Notes: generated by a model from the sequence alone, not told the origin. Positions 47,557 to 55,940 are shown, counted from the stretch's first letter. The stretch is 64,000 nucleotides of DNA from Winogradskyella eximia (GCF_003386165.1 NZ_QRDV01000009.1:62001-126000); one strand, 5' to 3'. Numbers and translations: made by a program.

Positions 47557-49737
47557 GTGAAAGACCTCTTACTCATAACACCTCCATTTACCCAATTAAA
47601 CACTCCGTATCCTGGAACAGCCTATCTTAAAGGCTTTCTGAACACCAAAGGGATTGGCGCGTTTCAAATGGATTTGGGTATTGAAGTGATTTTAGAGTTG
47701 TTCAAAAAAGAAACTTTTGAAGAGATTTTTCAGCTTGCTTTCGATAATGATCGTATTCAGTCTGAAAATTGCGAACGTATTTATGCTTTAAAAGAGCATT
47801 ATCTAAAATCTTTAGATGATATCATCTTATTTCTACAAGGCAAAAACCAAACCTTTGCTAGACAGATTTGCACCACCAATTTTCTTCCTCAAGCCTCGCG
47901 TTTTGCACAGCTAGACGATATGGATTATGCGTTTGGTGCGATGGGCATGCAAGACAAAGCCAAACATTTAGCTACGCTTTATATTGAAGATTTATCCGAT
48001 TTTATTGTAGAGTGTATTGATCCCGATTTTGGATTTAGTCGTTACGCTGAACGTTTAGGCCAAAGTGCCAATGCCTTTGATGCGCTATATGCACAGCTGC
48101 AAGATGATGAAACCTACATCGATCAAATCACATTAGAATTATTAGACGCTCGGATTAAAGACACACAGCCCAAACTCATTTGTTTTTCGGTGCCATTTCC
48201 TGGGAATTTATACAGTGCTTTTCGCTCTGCACAATTTATAAAAGCGAATTATCCTGAGATAAAAATTGCGATGGGAGGCGGATTTCCAAATACCGAATTA
48301 CGGTCTGTTACTGACATTCGCGTATTTGAATTTTTCGATTTTATCACCTTAGATGATGGTGAATTGCCTATTGAGTTATTGTACAACGCGGTTCTTAATA
48401 ACGAAACCACATTCAAACGCACATTCATTCTCGAAAACGGAACCATCGTTTATAAAAATAATACCACACAACCCGGTTACAAACAAGCAGATGTTGGCAC
48501 TCCTGATTATTCAGATTTATTATTAGATCAATATATCTCAGTTATAGAAATTGCCAATCCCATGCACAGTTTATGGAGCGATGGCAGATGGAACAAACTC
48601 ACCATGGCACACGGTTGTTATTGGGGAAAATGTACCTTTTGCGATATCTCTTTAGACTATATTAAAATTTACGAACCTGTTGCTGCCTCGCTTTTAGTAG
48701 ACCGTATGGAAACGCTGATTGCCCAAACTGGCGAAACCGGATTTCACTATGTAGATGAAGCGGCTCCTCCATCTTTGATGAAAGCCTTAGCGCTCGAAAT
48801 CATAAAACGCAACCTCAGCGTTACCTGGTGGACCAACATTAGATTCGAAAAAAACTTTACACAAGATCTTTGTATTTTATTGAAAGCCTCTGGTTGTATT
48901 GCCGTTTCTGGTGGCTTGGAAGTCGCTTCAGATCGTTTGTTAAAACTCATTGACAAAGGTGTAACCGTTGAGCAAGTGGCGCAAGTAACTCGCAATTTTA
49001 CAGAAGCTAATATTATGGTGCATTCGTATTTAATGTACGGCTACCCAACCCAAACGATTCAAGAAACGGTAGATAGTCTAGAAATGGTACGTCAGTTGTT
49101 TGAAGTTGGTGTATTACAATCTGGTTTCTGGCATCAATTTGCATTAACAGCGCACAGTCCTGTGGGTTTACATCCCGAAGACTATGGCATTACACCCAAT
49201 TATAAAAACATCAGTTTTGCGAATAATGATGTCGATTTTATAGATTCTACCGGAATTGATCATTCGCAATTTAGTTTTGGATTAAAGAAATCACTCTTTA
49301 ATTTTATGCATGGTATTGGGTTTGATATTCCATTACAAGATTGGTTCGACTTTGACATCCCTGAAACCGAAATCGATCCCGATTTTATATATAATTCATT
49401 AGCACAAGAACCTGTTTTCAACATTAAACCCACCGCAAAAATTGTGTGGTTAGGTAGCATGCCTTTAGTGTCTGAATTTTCAAAAACGAAAAAAGGAACC
49501 ACTAAAGACTTCTTAGAATTCACGTTTCACGATACGGCAGACAGCTTTCAGATTACACTAGAAAAAGAGAAAGGCCTTTGGCTTTTAGATATTTTAGAAG
49601 ACATCACACCTCAACATAAACCACAATCGTTTAAGCAGTTAAAAACCAGTTTCGAAACCCAATTTGAAGATTTTGAATTGTTTTGGTATGCTAAGCCTGT
49701 TGATGTTTTACGTGATTCTGGTTTGTTGGTGTTGTAG
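47557..49737 (+). CDS. B12-binding-type radical SAM protein
   Basis: The 726-residue protein has an N-terminal Rossmann-like part typical of cobalamin-binding radical SAM enzymes (PPFTQLNTPYPGTAYLKGFL and ICFSVPFPGNLYSAFR, GGGFPNTEL) and a radical SAM core. The cluster cysteines are Cys354, Cys359 and Cys362, spaced CX4CX2C rather than CX3CX2C. Later motifs are AVSGGLEVASDRLLKLIDKGVT and YLMYGYPTQT. The start is a GTG at 47557. The product is unknown. It follows the dus gene by 72 bp, and an in-between stretch is rich in TTTCAA-like repeats. Confidence 0.85.
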   Translation: MKDLLLITPPFTQLNTPYPGTAYLKGFLNTKGIGAFQMDLGIEVILELFKKETFEEIFQLAFDNDRIQSENCERIYALKEHYLKSLDDIILFLQGKNQTFARQICTTNFLPQASRFAQLDDMDYAFGAMGMQDKAKHLATLYIEDLSDFIVECIDPDFGFSRYAERLGQSANAFDALYAQLQDDETYIDQITLELLDARIKDTQPKLICFSVPFPGNLYSAFRSAQFIKANYPEIKIAMGGGFPNTELRSVTDIRVFEFFDFITLDDGELPIELLYNAVLNNETTFKRTFILENGTIVYKNNTTQPGYKQADVGTPDYSDLLLDQYISVIEIANPMHSLWSDGRWNKLTMAHGCYWGKCTFCDISLDYIKIYEPVAASLLVDRMETLIAQTGETGFHYVDEAAPPSLMKALALEIIKRNLSVTWWTNIRFEKNFTQDLCILLKASGCIAVSGGLEVASDRLLKLIDKGVTVEQVAQVTRNFTEANIMVHSYLMYGYPTQTIQETVDSLEMVRQLFEVGVLQSGFWHQFALTAHSPVGLHPEDYGITPNYKNISFANNDVDFIDSTGIDHSQFSFGLKKSLFNFMHGIGFDIPLQDWFDFDIPETEIDPDFIYNSLAQEPVFNIKPTAKIVWLGSMPLVSEFSKTKKGTTKDFLEFTFHDTADSFQITLEKEKGLWLLDILEDITPQHKPQSFKQLKTSFETQFEDFELFWYAKPVDVLRDSGLLVL

Positions 49738-49772
49738 GATTTTATTTTACAAGAAAGTTGAATCTTTAGATT

Positions 49773-49788
49773 GTCCCCTTGAGGGGAC
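49773..49788. repeat. Short palindromic hairpin GTCCCCTTGAGGGGAC
   Basis: The 16-mer pairs GTCCCC with GGGGAC around TTGA and is followed by a TTTAGGGGTGTTTTT stretch. It is GC-rich for this region. The gap 49738-49965 holds no gene. It could be a terminator of the radical SAM gene or an interspersed repeat. Confidence 0.45.
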
Positions 49789-49965
49789 TTTAGGGGTGTT
49801 TTTGAAATTCAAAAACTGTTGATGTTTTGGATTGTTGAATCTCTAAGAGAGTAATACTAAATATCTACCTAACAATTTGCCTCTTAAAAATTTTCTTAGA
49901 CCTTTGCATCTTCTAAGACTAAGTTAACAAACTTAGCCCTAAAACAAAACATCTAAAATTTCTTA

Positions 49966-50526
49966 ATGAGAAAACATAAAGCCATTCGATTTTTAATGGT
50001 CGCTACTGTTTTATTTACACAGGTTACATTTTTAACCATGATTGTAAACGCGCATTACGAAACCAACGCAGCCATAATTATAGCGGCCCTTGTTATTTTA
50101 CTCACCATCGTTTTTGGATACCGCTACTTGGATTTACACCACGAAGATTACGCCTACGAAAAAATATCAGTCGTTATTTGGGTGCCAATTGGTGCGGTAT
50201 TATGTTACCTCTTAAATATCCATGGAGGTTTAGGAAGTATTTTAGCTATGGGTATTGTGGGTACTTTGGCATCATTTGTACCATCGCTCAATAAAAAATC
50301 GAACTACTTACAACAACTACCAGCAAGTATCTATTGTGGTGCTTTTGTTGGGATGTCTAGTGTCGCAACCACTCCGTCTATTGGTTTTGTTCTCGCAGCA
50401 GGCACTTTGGCAGGCTTGTTTTTTATGATGTCTAAAAACTTATTTCTTGGTGTTGGCGGAAAATTAGGCACCATGGCATTTGCTGGTGTCATCACAGCGA
50501 CTTTAATTTATTCGTTAACGGTATGA
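49966..50526 (+). CDS. Multi-pass membrane protein, unrecognised
   Basis: I do not recognise this 186-residue protein. It has about five to six hydrophobic segments, beginning with MVATVLFTQVTFLTMIVNA. The Gly/Ala-rich membrane parts (AMGIVGTLASFVPSL, SIYCGAFVGMSSVATTPSIGFVLAAGTLAGLFFMMS) resemble small transporter halves. Its end overlaps the next membrane gene by four bases (ATGA), so the two likely work together. Confidence 0.55.
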   Translation: MRKHKAIRFLMVATVLFTQVTFLTMIVNAHYETNAAIIIAALVILLTIVFGYRYLDLHHEDYAYEKISVVIWVPIGAVLCYLLNIHGGLGSILAMGIVGTLASFVPSLNKKSNYLQQLPASIYCGAFVGMSSVATTPSIGFVLAAGTLAGLFFMMSKNLFLGVGGKLGTMAFAGVITATLIYSLTV

Positions 50527-50966
50527 ATACATTTATCCTCATCACCACCGGAATTTTAGGCGCAACACTCACCTACTTTGTTAGCGAACACTTACGACTT
50601 GGCGCTGTAAAAGCTTCTGCTTTACTCTCTTTAATTGTTGGACTGTTTTTTTACGCCTTCCCTAACCTACTCAATATATATTTATCAGAACATTTACCTA
50701 TTGTATTTGTTGGCACCTCGTTTATAGGTATGGTTTCTTCTAAAACCTTAAAAGGTTATACCTTACTTGCCATAGCAGGAGCGCTATTCACTGCTATTTA
50801 CATTACTAAAAACCATGTCTTTGATGGTTATGGAGGCGCACTTGGCGCACTCGCTTTTATTGCTTTACTTACTACTATGGGTTTTGCTTTTGTAGTCTCA
50901 AACTCTACTAAAATTAAGCGGAAGGTTGTTGTGGTGTGGCAGAGGGCTTTTGGTTCTGGGAAATAG
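50523..50966 (+). CDS. Small membrane protein, unrecognised, paired with the previous gene
   Basis: The 147-residue protein has about four to five membrane segments with a similar Gly/Ala-rich style (FVGTSFIGMVSSKTLKGYTLLAIAGALFTAIY, YGGALGALAFIALLTTMG). The SFIGMVS stretch resembles GAFVGMSS in the partner, so the two may be distant repeats of one fold. It is translationally coupled to the partner by an ATGA overlap. Function unknown. Confidence 0.55.
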   Translation: MNTFILITTGILGATLTYFVSEHLRLGAVKASALLSLIVGLFFYAFPNLLNIYLSEHLPIVFVGTSFIGMVSSKTLKGYTLLAIAGALFTAIYITKNHVFDGYGGALGALAFIALLTTMGFAFVVSNSTKIKRKVVVVWQRAFGSGK

Positions 50967-51150
50967 GTTTTTGATTGTTTTAGTATTGTAATTTAATGTC
51001 GATGTGACAATTTTTTTTACAAAAAATTAAATTTCAGGAAATGAATTATGCATCTAAACAGCTAAATAATTATGATAGATTGGCATAATAGTTGAGTACA
51101 CTGTTATAAAAAACATTATTAATAATATAAGCTATACTTAATTTATTGAT

Positions 51151-51158
51151 TACCTTTG
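51151..51158 (+). promoter_or_regulatory. -7 promoter element of the mini-ORF/ATPase operon
   Basis: TACCTTTG matches TAnnTTTG and is followed by CACC, as at many strong flavobacterial promoters. The first mini-ORF ATG is 26 bases downstream. No clear -33 box. Confidence 0.6.
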
Positions 51159-51184
51159 CACCACGATAAAACACATTTTACAAC

Positions 51185-51202
51185 ATGATTTTAAATTTCT
51201 AG
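51185..51202 (+). repeat. Mini-ORF copy 1 (Met-Ile-Leu-Asn-Phe-stop)
   Basis: ATG ATT TTA AAT TTC TAG. It is the first of three copies at 94-base intervals. Confidence 0.75.
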
Positions 51203-51278
51203 TTTTAATATAATTTTTATTTATATACTATTTTAAATAAAAAAGGCTTAGATTAGTAAACGTTTAAAAACTCACATT

Positions 51279-51296
51279 ATGATTTTAAATTTCTAG
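51279..51296 (+). repeat. Mini-ORF copy 2 (Met-Ile-Leu-Asn-Phe-stop)
   Basis: Identical 18 bases to copy 1, exactly 94 bases downstream. The flanks are only partly similar. Confidence 0.75.
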
Positions 51297-51372
51297 TTTC
51301 ATACAATTTTTGTTCCAACAACTTTTTGAACAAAAAATATTATTTAAGTACAACATTAAGAAACCACGCACC

Positions 51373-51390
51373 ATGATTTTAAACTTCTAG
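51373..51390 (+). repeat. Mini-ORF copy 3 (same peptide, one synonymous change)
   Basis: ATG ATT TTA AAC TTC TAG, 94 bases after copy 2. AAC replaces AAT, so the peptide is kept. The ATPase gene starts 62 bases after its stop. Confidence 0.75.
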
Positions 51391-51451
51391 TTTAACATAA
51401 ATTTATTCTAACAGATGAATTTATTCAAATTTCGTTTCATATATTCGTTAT

Positions 51452-52819
51452 ATGTTTGGAATAAAAATAAACAACTTCAGATCACTTAATAATCAAAAAT
51501 TTGACTTTACAAAAGTCAGCATATTGATAGGTGAGAATAGTTCAGGAAAAAGCAGTCTATTAAAATTTTTATTATTTCTAAAAAGAAGTACCAAGCTCAA
51601 TTCTACAAGCTTTAGATATACTTCTGAATTAGGTAAATTTGATGATTTTGTATACTTCCATAATGAGGAATTAAATGTATCATTTGATTTATCATATGGT
51701 GAGAATTATATAAACTTTTTTAATAGTGAATTAGGTTCTAAAGAAGATTGGAAAATCTTTTGTGCTGAAGCACTTAGTTTGAAAGAGAATCAAAGAATGG
51801 TTAATCTTAACTTCTCATTCAACAAAGATATACAAACCACAAATGATGTATCTACCACAATCGAGAACCCATACTATGGTAAATTAATAATTAGTAGGTC
51901 ATCAAAAGAAAGTGATAGTGTAATACAAGGGAATTTATGCGATTTATCGTATAAGTCATTTAAACAAAATAAAGAAGTTAAGTTAGATTCCGTATCATAC
52001 AACCAGCATGGTTTTCTAACAATTACTATAGGTAGTGATATTAAAAATAAAATAGAAAAAAATCCAGATTGGGATAATACTATTTTCAATGAGATTGCAT
52101 TCTTGCTCATATCGCAAAATTATACTCTAGAGATATTAAATTCTATTTCCTATATCAACCCAATTGCATCGACACCCGAAAGAGCGTACGATGAAAATGA
52201 AATACAAGGAAGGTTATATAAAGTAAAAGATATAAAAGACGTTGTTAATATTCTATCTGATCAATCGTTTGACTTAAAAGTAAGAAAAGGACTATTAAAC
52301 AATTTAAATAAAGCTTTAAGACTATATGGAATTTTACATGAAGTAAAAACTAAATCAAGCGAGTTCGGCCCCAAGGAATTACAAGTAAAAGTAAACAAAG
52401 ACGGCGTTTGGTCAAATATTAAGGATGTTGGATATGGTAGTTCTCTTCAAATCCCTATACTTTTCCAAGCTTTGATTGGTAATTTAACAGGAGGTGAAAT
52501 TATTATTATCGAACAGCCCGAAGTACATATTCACCCTCTATTACAAGCTAAATTTATTGAAACACTTTTAAAGGTCGGTGATAAAAACACTTATATCATT
52601 GAAACCCATAGCACGGATTTAATTAGAAAACTTCAAGTTATGGTTAAGAAAGAAACAGCAGATCTTACATCAAAAGATATAAGCATATATTACTTCAAAA
52701 AACCTAAAAATATTTCTGAAATTACATTTCATGAAATAAATGAAAACGGAAAATTAATTCCAAAATTCCCTTCAGGCTTTTATGATTCCTCAGTAAACTT
52801 AGTTAAAGAGCTTTTTTAA
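51452..52819 (+). CDS. AAA15/DUF3696-type ABC-like ATPase
   Basis: The 455-residue protein is an SMC/ABC-like ATPase of the kind found with OLD and other defence genes. N-terminal GIKINNFRSLNNQKFDFTKVSILIGENSSGKSS holds Walker A at 27-34. Walker B with the catalytic glutamate is IIIIEQPEVHIHP (EQPEVH 354-359), and the switch histidine lies in ETHS at 384-387. The end (INENGKLIPKFPSGFYD) matches the DUF3696-like tail. A coupled gene follows by TAATG overlap. It reads as more AT-rich than the genes on either side. Role by context: candidate antiphage or stress system; not shown. Confidence 0.82.
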   Translation: MFGIKINNFRSLNNQKFDFTKVSILIGENSSGKSSLLKFLLFLKRSTKLNSTSFRYTSELGKFDDFVYFHNEELNVSFDLSYGENYINFFNSELGSKEDWKIFCAEALSLKENQRMVNLNFSFNKDIQTTNDVSTTIENPYYGKLIISRSSKESDSVIQGNLCDLSYKSFKQNKEVKLDSVSYNQHGFLTITIGSDIKNKIEKNPDWDNTIFNEIAFLLISQNYTLEILNSISYINPIASTPERAYDENEIQGRLYKVKDIKDVVNILSDQSFDLKVRKGLLNNLNKALRLYGILHEVKTKSSEFGPKELQVKVNKDGVWSNIKDVGYGSSLQIPILFQALIGNLTGGEIIIIEQPEVHIHPLLQAKFIETLLKVGDKNTYIIETHSTDLIRKLQVMVKKETADLTSKDISIYYFKKPKNISEITFHEINENGKLIPKFPSGFYDSSVNLVKELF

Positions 52820-53721
52820 TGGTGATTTTAGCGCATCCAGATTTTTGGATTGAGTATATCAAAAATCAAAATAAAATTATTCCTAATCAGAATTATCTTG
52901 AGATCTTCAAAATCGTAATGAACTTACAAAACGATTTTGTTTACAATCATTTATGGACTGCCTTTTTTGAATCAGTTCTTTCTAATGAGGTAAATGACTC
53001 AATAGATTATGTTGATGTCTTTAACAATATCATTATTAATTTACACTATAATGACAGACTAATAAGAGAAGATTATAATGTAATTAAGAATGCCGTCGAT
53101 TTTAATAATTGCTTCAAAAAGAGTTCGCTAATTAATTTTCTAATTGTAAATGAAGAAAAATCTTTAAATAATATAAAACTTGAAAGAGGCACCTTGATTA
53201 TAAATAATATTTGTAAGCCAAATAGAAACTGGGTTTATTCTGCAATATTAAAAAGTAATAGAGCAGAACAACAAGGATTAGATTATCGAGATTTTAAATC
53301 AAATGAGCAAATTCAAATTTTTATACAAGATTTATTAAATTTAAAAAACCCTATTTCAAAGCGTTTTTATATACAAAGTGATTATTTAAATTTTGGTGAG
53401 ATTTTCGAAAAAGTACGTGGCAAATCGATTACATATTGCACTTCTGAATATTCAAAATTCGAATTAAAAAACATTAGTGAACTTCAAGCAGAAAAAATAT
53501 CAGTTAACACGTATTTTGGAAGTAATGCTAGTTATGTAGTAAGTAATAACCGACAATATCTTCACCCTAGAACAATATTTTACAATAACATTGTGATTAA
53601 TATACCTCACGATTTTCCACAAATTATGATAGAAAACTCTAACTGGTACATTAATTTACATTATTGCCCAAAAACATATTTAGAAAAAATTAGAATAATA
53701 AGTAGTTATAAGAAAATTTAA
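52819..53721 (+). CDS. Unknown partner protein of the ATPase
   Basis: I do not recognise this 300-residue protein. It has no signal peptide or membrane segment. The N-terminal half is helical and Asn-rich; the C-terminal half looks alpha/beta (SKRFYIQSDYLNFGEIFEKVRGKSITYCTSEYSKF, NTYFGSNASYVVSNNRQYLHPRTIFYNNIVINIPHDF). The His-Pro-Arg stretch recalls the HxR/HxK patches of phospholipase D-like effectors, but this is too weak to name a fold. Its start shares one base with the ATPase stop, and no SD-like site is visible, so translation is probably coupled. It is the likely effector or adaptor of the pair. Confidence 0.55.
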   Translation: MVILAHPDFWIEYIKNQNKIIPNQNYLEIFKIVMNLQNDFVYNHLWTAFFESVLSNEVNDSIDYVDVFNNIIINLHYNDRLIREDYNVIKNAVDFNNCFKKSSLINFLIVNEEKSLNNIKLERGTLIINNICKPNRNWVYSAILKSNRAEQQGLDYRDFKSNEQIQIFIQDLLNLKNPISKRFYIQSDYLNFGEIFEKVRGKSITYCTSEYSKFELKNISELQAEKISVNTYFGSNASYVVSNNRQYLHPRTIFYNNIVINIPHDFPQIMIENSNWYINLHYCPKTYLEKIRIISSYKKI

Positions 53722-53780
53722 ATTTCACTATAACTTAATTCTATAATAAACCTTTTCGCTGCATTAAATTCTAATAAATA

Positions 53781-53788
53781 TAAATTTG
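53781..53788 (+). promoter_or_regulatory. -7 promoter element of the PLP-enzyme gene
   Basis: TAAATTTG matches TAnnTTTG, 24 bases before the ATG at 53813. An in-frame TTG at 53786 overlaps this element and is therefore unlikely as a start. Confidence 0.6.
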
Positions 53789-53812
53789 CAACCCTATTTG
53801 AAAGAAAAAATT

Positions 53813-55657
53813 ATGCAAGACAATAAAACCCTAAATTACATAAAAGACGTATTAAAAAACATGCCAACTGACTGGTTAGGTCTAACCACGCATCGTTTAG
53901 ATATTTACAACGAGAAATTAGCTAAAACACAGTTTTTAGATGAGTTTGAGTTGTTATTTAATGCCAATAGCACTGAGCCATCGGCATTAAGTGAATTACC
54001 AACCGCTTACGATTATATTCGTTTAGGGCATCCTTTATCTTGTATTTTAGAATGGGCCATCGCCAACTTACATGGACTACAACCAGAACAGGTGATTAGT
54101 TTTTCATCACAAACGGTTCCTGTGTTGTCTATTTTGAGAACTAACTTATTAGAAGACAAAAAGACCCAAATTGTATATACAGGCGAACTTCCAGAATTTT
54201 TTGATGCTGACATCATCAAGCAGGTTTATGGTTATAATTTCGATGTCATAAAAGTGGATAGTGCAGACGCTATTTTAGAGTTTAAAGGCAGTACTGTTTT
54301 TATCTCGCAGCAAGAGGACATTTCACATATTGAGGACAATGTAAATATTGATTTTTATATCAATCTTCACGCACACCTTGGAAGTGTACTCATCGTTAAT
54401 GGCAGTCACAACGACCATTATATTTCAGACATTCAGCATGTGAGACGTCGCGAAACGATTGCTATGACTCCTGCGAATTGTTTGTTGGCTTTAAAAGCGT
54501 TAACCGAACAGACTCCGATTACCAATGAAGACAGTCATCTTGAAGCAAACAAAGCCAGTGTTTTAAACTCTATTAAGGAGATAAATGGCACAACGTCTCA
54601 GCCTTTAGTCGGTTCTAGCGGATTGTCGGTTCAGTATGCCATTATGATGGGCTTGGTAGACTATTCCTTAGAACACCATAAAGGTAAAGCGATTAAATTT
54701 GTGGTACCACCAAATTGTTACGGAGGCACCAATGACCAAGCCCGACGTGTTGCGGCCTGTTTAGATCATGTGGAAGTGGTTGATTTACCCGTAGATGGTG
54801 ATAATGATATGGTGCAAAGTATCCATACCGTTTTAGATAAAATTGCCCACGACGATGCCATTCCTTATATCATTGCTGAAATCCCAACCAACCCGCGTGT
54901 TGAAGTTCCGGATTTACAAAAATTAAAAGAAGCTTTAAGCAAAGAACGTAAAACGGCTTCTGGAGACATCGCGATAGATCCTGTGTTTATATTAGATCAA
55001 ACCTTTTGTCCTAATGTGCACTTTTTAGGTGAAGGTGAAATATTATCTTCAGTGCGTACGATTTCTTATGCGAGTGGTTCTAAATTCCCGAGTGGTGGAA
55101 AATGTACAGCGGGTTATATTGTAGGAAATGCTAAAGTAGATGCTTTAATGGATAAAATTGCATTGCATTTGACGCTTTGCGATAATGAGGCGACTGCGCT
55201 TCAATACGAGATATTGGCTAAGCAATTACCATCTATGAATCAGCGTATTGCGGAGGCTTATAAAAACACACGTGAGTTTGTGAATTTTATTCATGACACC
55301 TTACCAGAAGCGAAAATCAATTTTGTTTCAGAAGAATTGGCAGCACAAGGGTTTACTCCTTCAGTGTTTTCATTAGACCTTCCTACAAAAGGCAATACTC
55401 CTGAAGAAAAAGAAACTTATAAACGTGCTTTAAATCATAGATTAATCAATTTAATGATTACCGAAATCCCTAACGAAAGCAAGTATTGCGTGAGTTACGG
55501 ACAGTTAAAAGGCTGTTATTGGACCATTCCTGCAACCTCAACACAAGGTACTACCAAAGAAGGTGACAAAGATTATATTGCACGTGTGTCCTTATCTCCA
55601 GATTTAGATTTGGAAAAGCATAAAGCAGTGTTTTTGGAATTTGTTTCTAAGATTTAA
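53813..55657 (+). CDS. Cys/Met-metabolism-type PLP-dependent enzyme
   Basis: The 614-residue protein resembles fold type I PLP enzymes related to cystathionine synthases, as kept in flavobacteria as PLP-dependent transferase. The likely PLP lysine is Lys424 in YASGSKFPSGGK. SSGLSVQYAIMMG and IIAEIPTNPRVEVPD match the cofactor-binding and Asp regions, and the last part is CYWTIPATSTQGTTKEGDKDYIARVSLSP. The ATG at 53813 is chosen because the earlier TTG sits in the promoter. The enzyme reaction is not fixed. Its last ~80 bases have a decayed copy at 59173-59253. Confidence 0.75.
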   Translation: MQDNKTLNYIKDVLKNMPTDWLGLTTHRLDIYNEKLAKTQFLDEFELLFNANSTEPSALSELPTAYDYIRLGHPLSCILEWAIANLHGLQPEQVISFSSQTVPVLSILRTNLLEDKKTQIVYTGELPEFFDADIIKQVYGYNFDVIKVDSADAILEFKGSTVFISQQEDISHIEDNVNIDFYINLHAHLGSVLIVNGSHNDHYISDIQHVRRRETIAMTPANCLLALKALTEQTPITNEDSHLEANKASVLNSIKEINGTTSQPLVGSSGLSVQYAIMMGLVDYSLEHHKGKAIKFVVPPNCYGGTNDQARRVAACLDHVEVVDLPVDGDNDMVQSIHTVLDKIAHDDAIPYIIAEIPTNPRVEVPDLQKLKEALSKERKTASGDIAIDPVFILDQTFCPNVHFLGEGEILSSVRTISYASGSKFPSGGKCTAGYIVGNAKVDALMDKIALHLTLCDNEATALQYEILAKQLPSMNQRIAEAYKNTREFVNFIHDTLPEAKINFVSEELAAQGFTPSVFSLDLPTKGNTPEEKETYKRALNHRLINLMITEIPNESKYCVSYGQLKGCYWTIPATSTQGTTKEGDKDYIARVSLSPDLDLEKHKAVFLEFVSKI

Positions 55658-55685
55658 GAATCACTGAACCTGTCCTAGCACATCA

Positions 55686-55790
55686 TTTCGAGTGTTTAAT
55701 GATTCGAAGTGCAACAAAGAATACATGAATGTATCGAGAACTATTAGATTGACTAAAGGTTCTCGGTACATTTTTTTTTAAGACTAAATT
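55686..55790. repeat. Interspersed repeat copy A (TTCGAGTG ... TATCGAGAAC)
   Basis: It begins TTCGAGTGTTTA at 55687, has AGTGCAACAAAGAA, then GTATCGAGAAC (55731-55741) inverted as GTTCTCGGTAC (55759-55769). It matches copy B at 59279-59402 base by base over most of its length. It follows the intact PLP-enzyme gene. Confidence 0.75.
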
Positions 55791-55801
55791 ATTCACTAGT
55801 T

Positions 55802-55889
55802 GTTATTCTGAGGGAAGCATAACCGAAGAAGCTGTATCTACTATTAACATCTTGGGTAATTGAAATGCTTCGCTCTATTCTGAATGACA
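55802..55889. repeat. Imperfect inverted repeat GTTATTCTGAG ... CTGAATGACA
   Basis: The left arm 55802-55820 and right arm 55865-55889 pair over ATGCTTC-GCTC and the TTCTGA/TGAATGAC ends with gaps. It looks like a decayed extragenic palindrome of the GTCATTCTGAG kind. Confidence 0.5.
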
Positions 55890-55940
55890 GCAGTACTCAA
55901 AAGATACTTTCCCTTATAATATATCTAACATTTAAGCTAA

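Larger units (their letters stand above)
50967..51451 (+). other. 485-bp leader/intergenic region upstream of the ATPase pair
   Basis: No ordinary gene is seen. The first 180 bases are plain AT-rich DNA with a weak sigma-54-like site (TGGCATAATAGTTGAG, 51081-51096, last consensus C missing). Then follow a -7 promoter element at 51151 and three tandem mini-ORF units. Confidence 0.7.

Noticed and set aside
51081-51096. Sigma-54 promoter TGGCATAATAGTTGAG
   Set aside because: The -12 GC is missing (TTGA instead of TTGC), and a better TACCTTTG element lies downstream.
51185-51390. Reading the three 94-nt-spaced blocks as a CRISPR array
   Set aside because: Repeats are only about 21 bases, spacers are 73 bases and partly similar to each other, and no cas gene is near.
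51185-53721. Type III toxin-antitoxin (ToxIN-like RNA repeats plus toxin)
   Set aside because: The downstream gene is a 455-residue ATPase, not a small ToxN-like RNase, and there is no terminator between the repeats and the gene.
52819-53721. Phospholipase D / MIT-C-like nuclease assignment for the ATPase partner
   Set aside because: Only a short HPR stretch is suggestive; no full HxK(x)4D motif is present.
53786-53812. TTG start for the PLP enzyme at 53786
   Set aside because: It sits inside the -7 promoter element; the ATG at 53813 is well placed.
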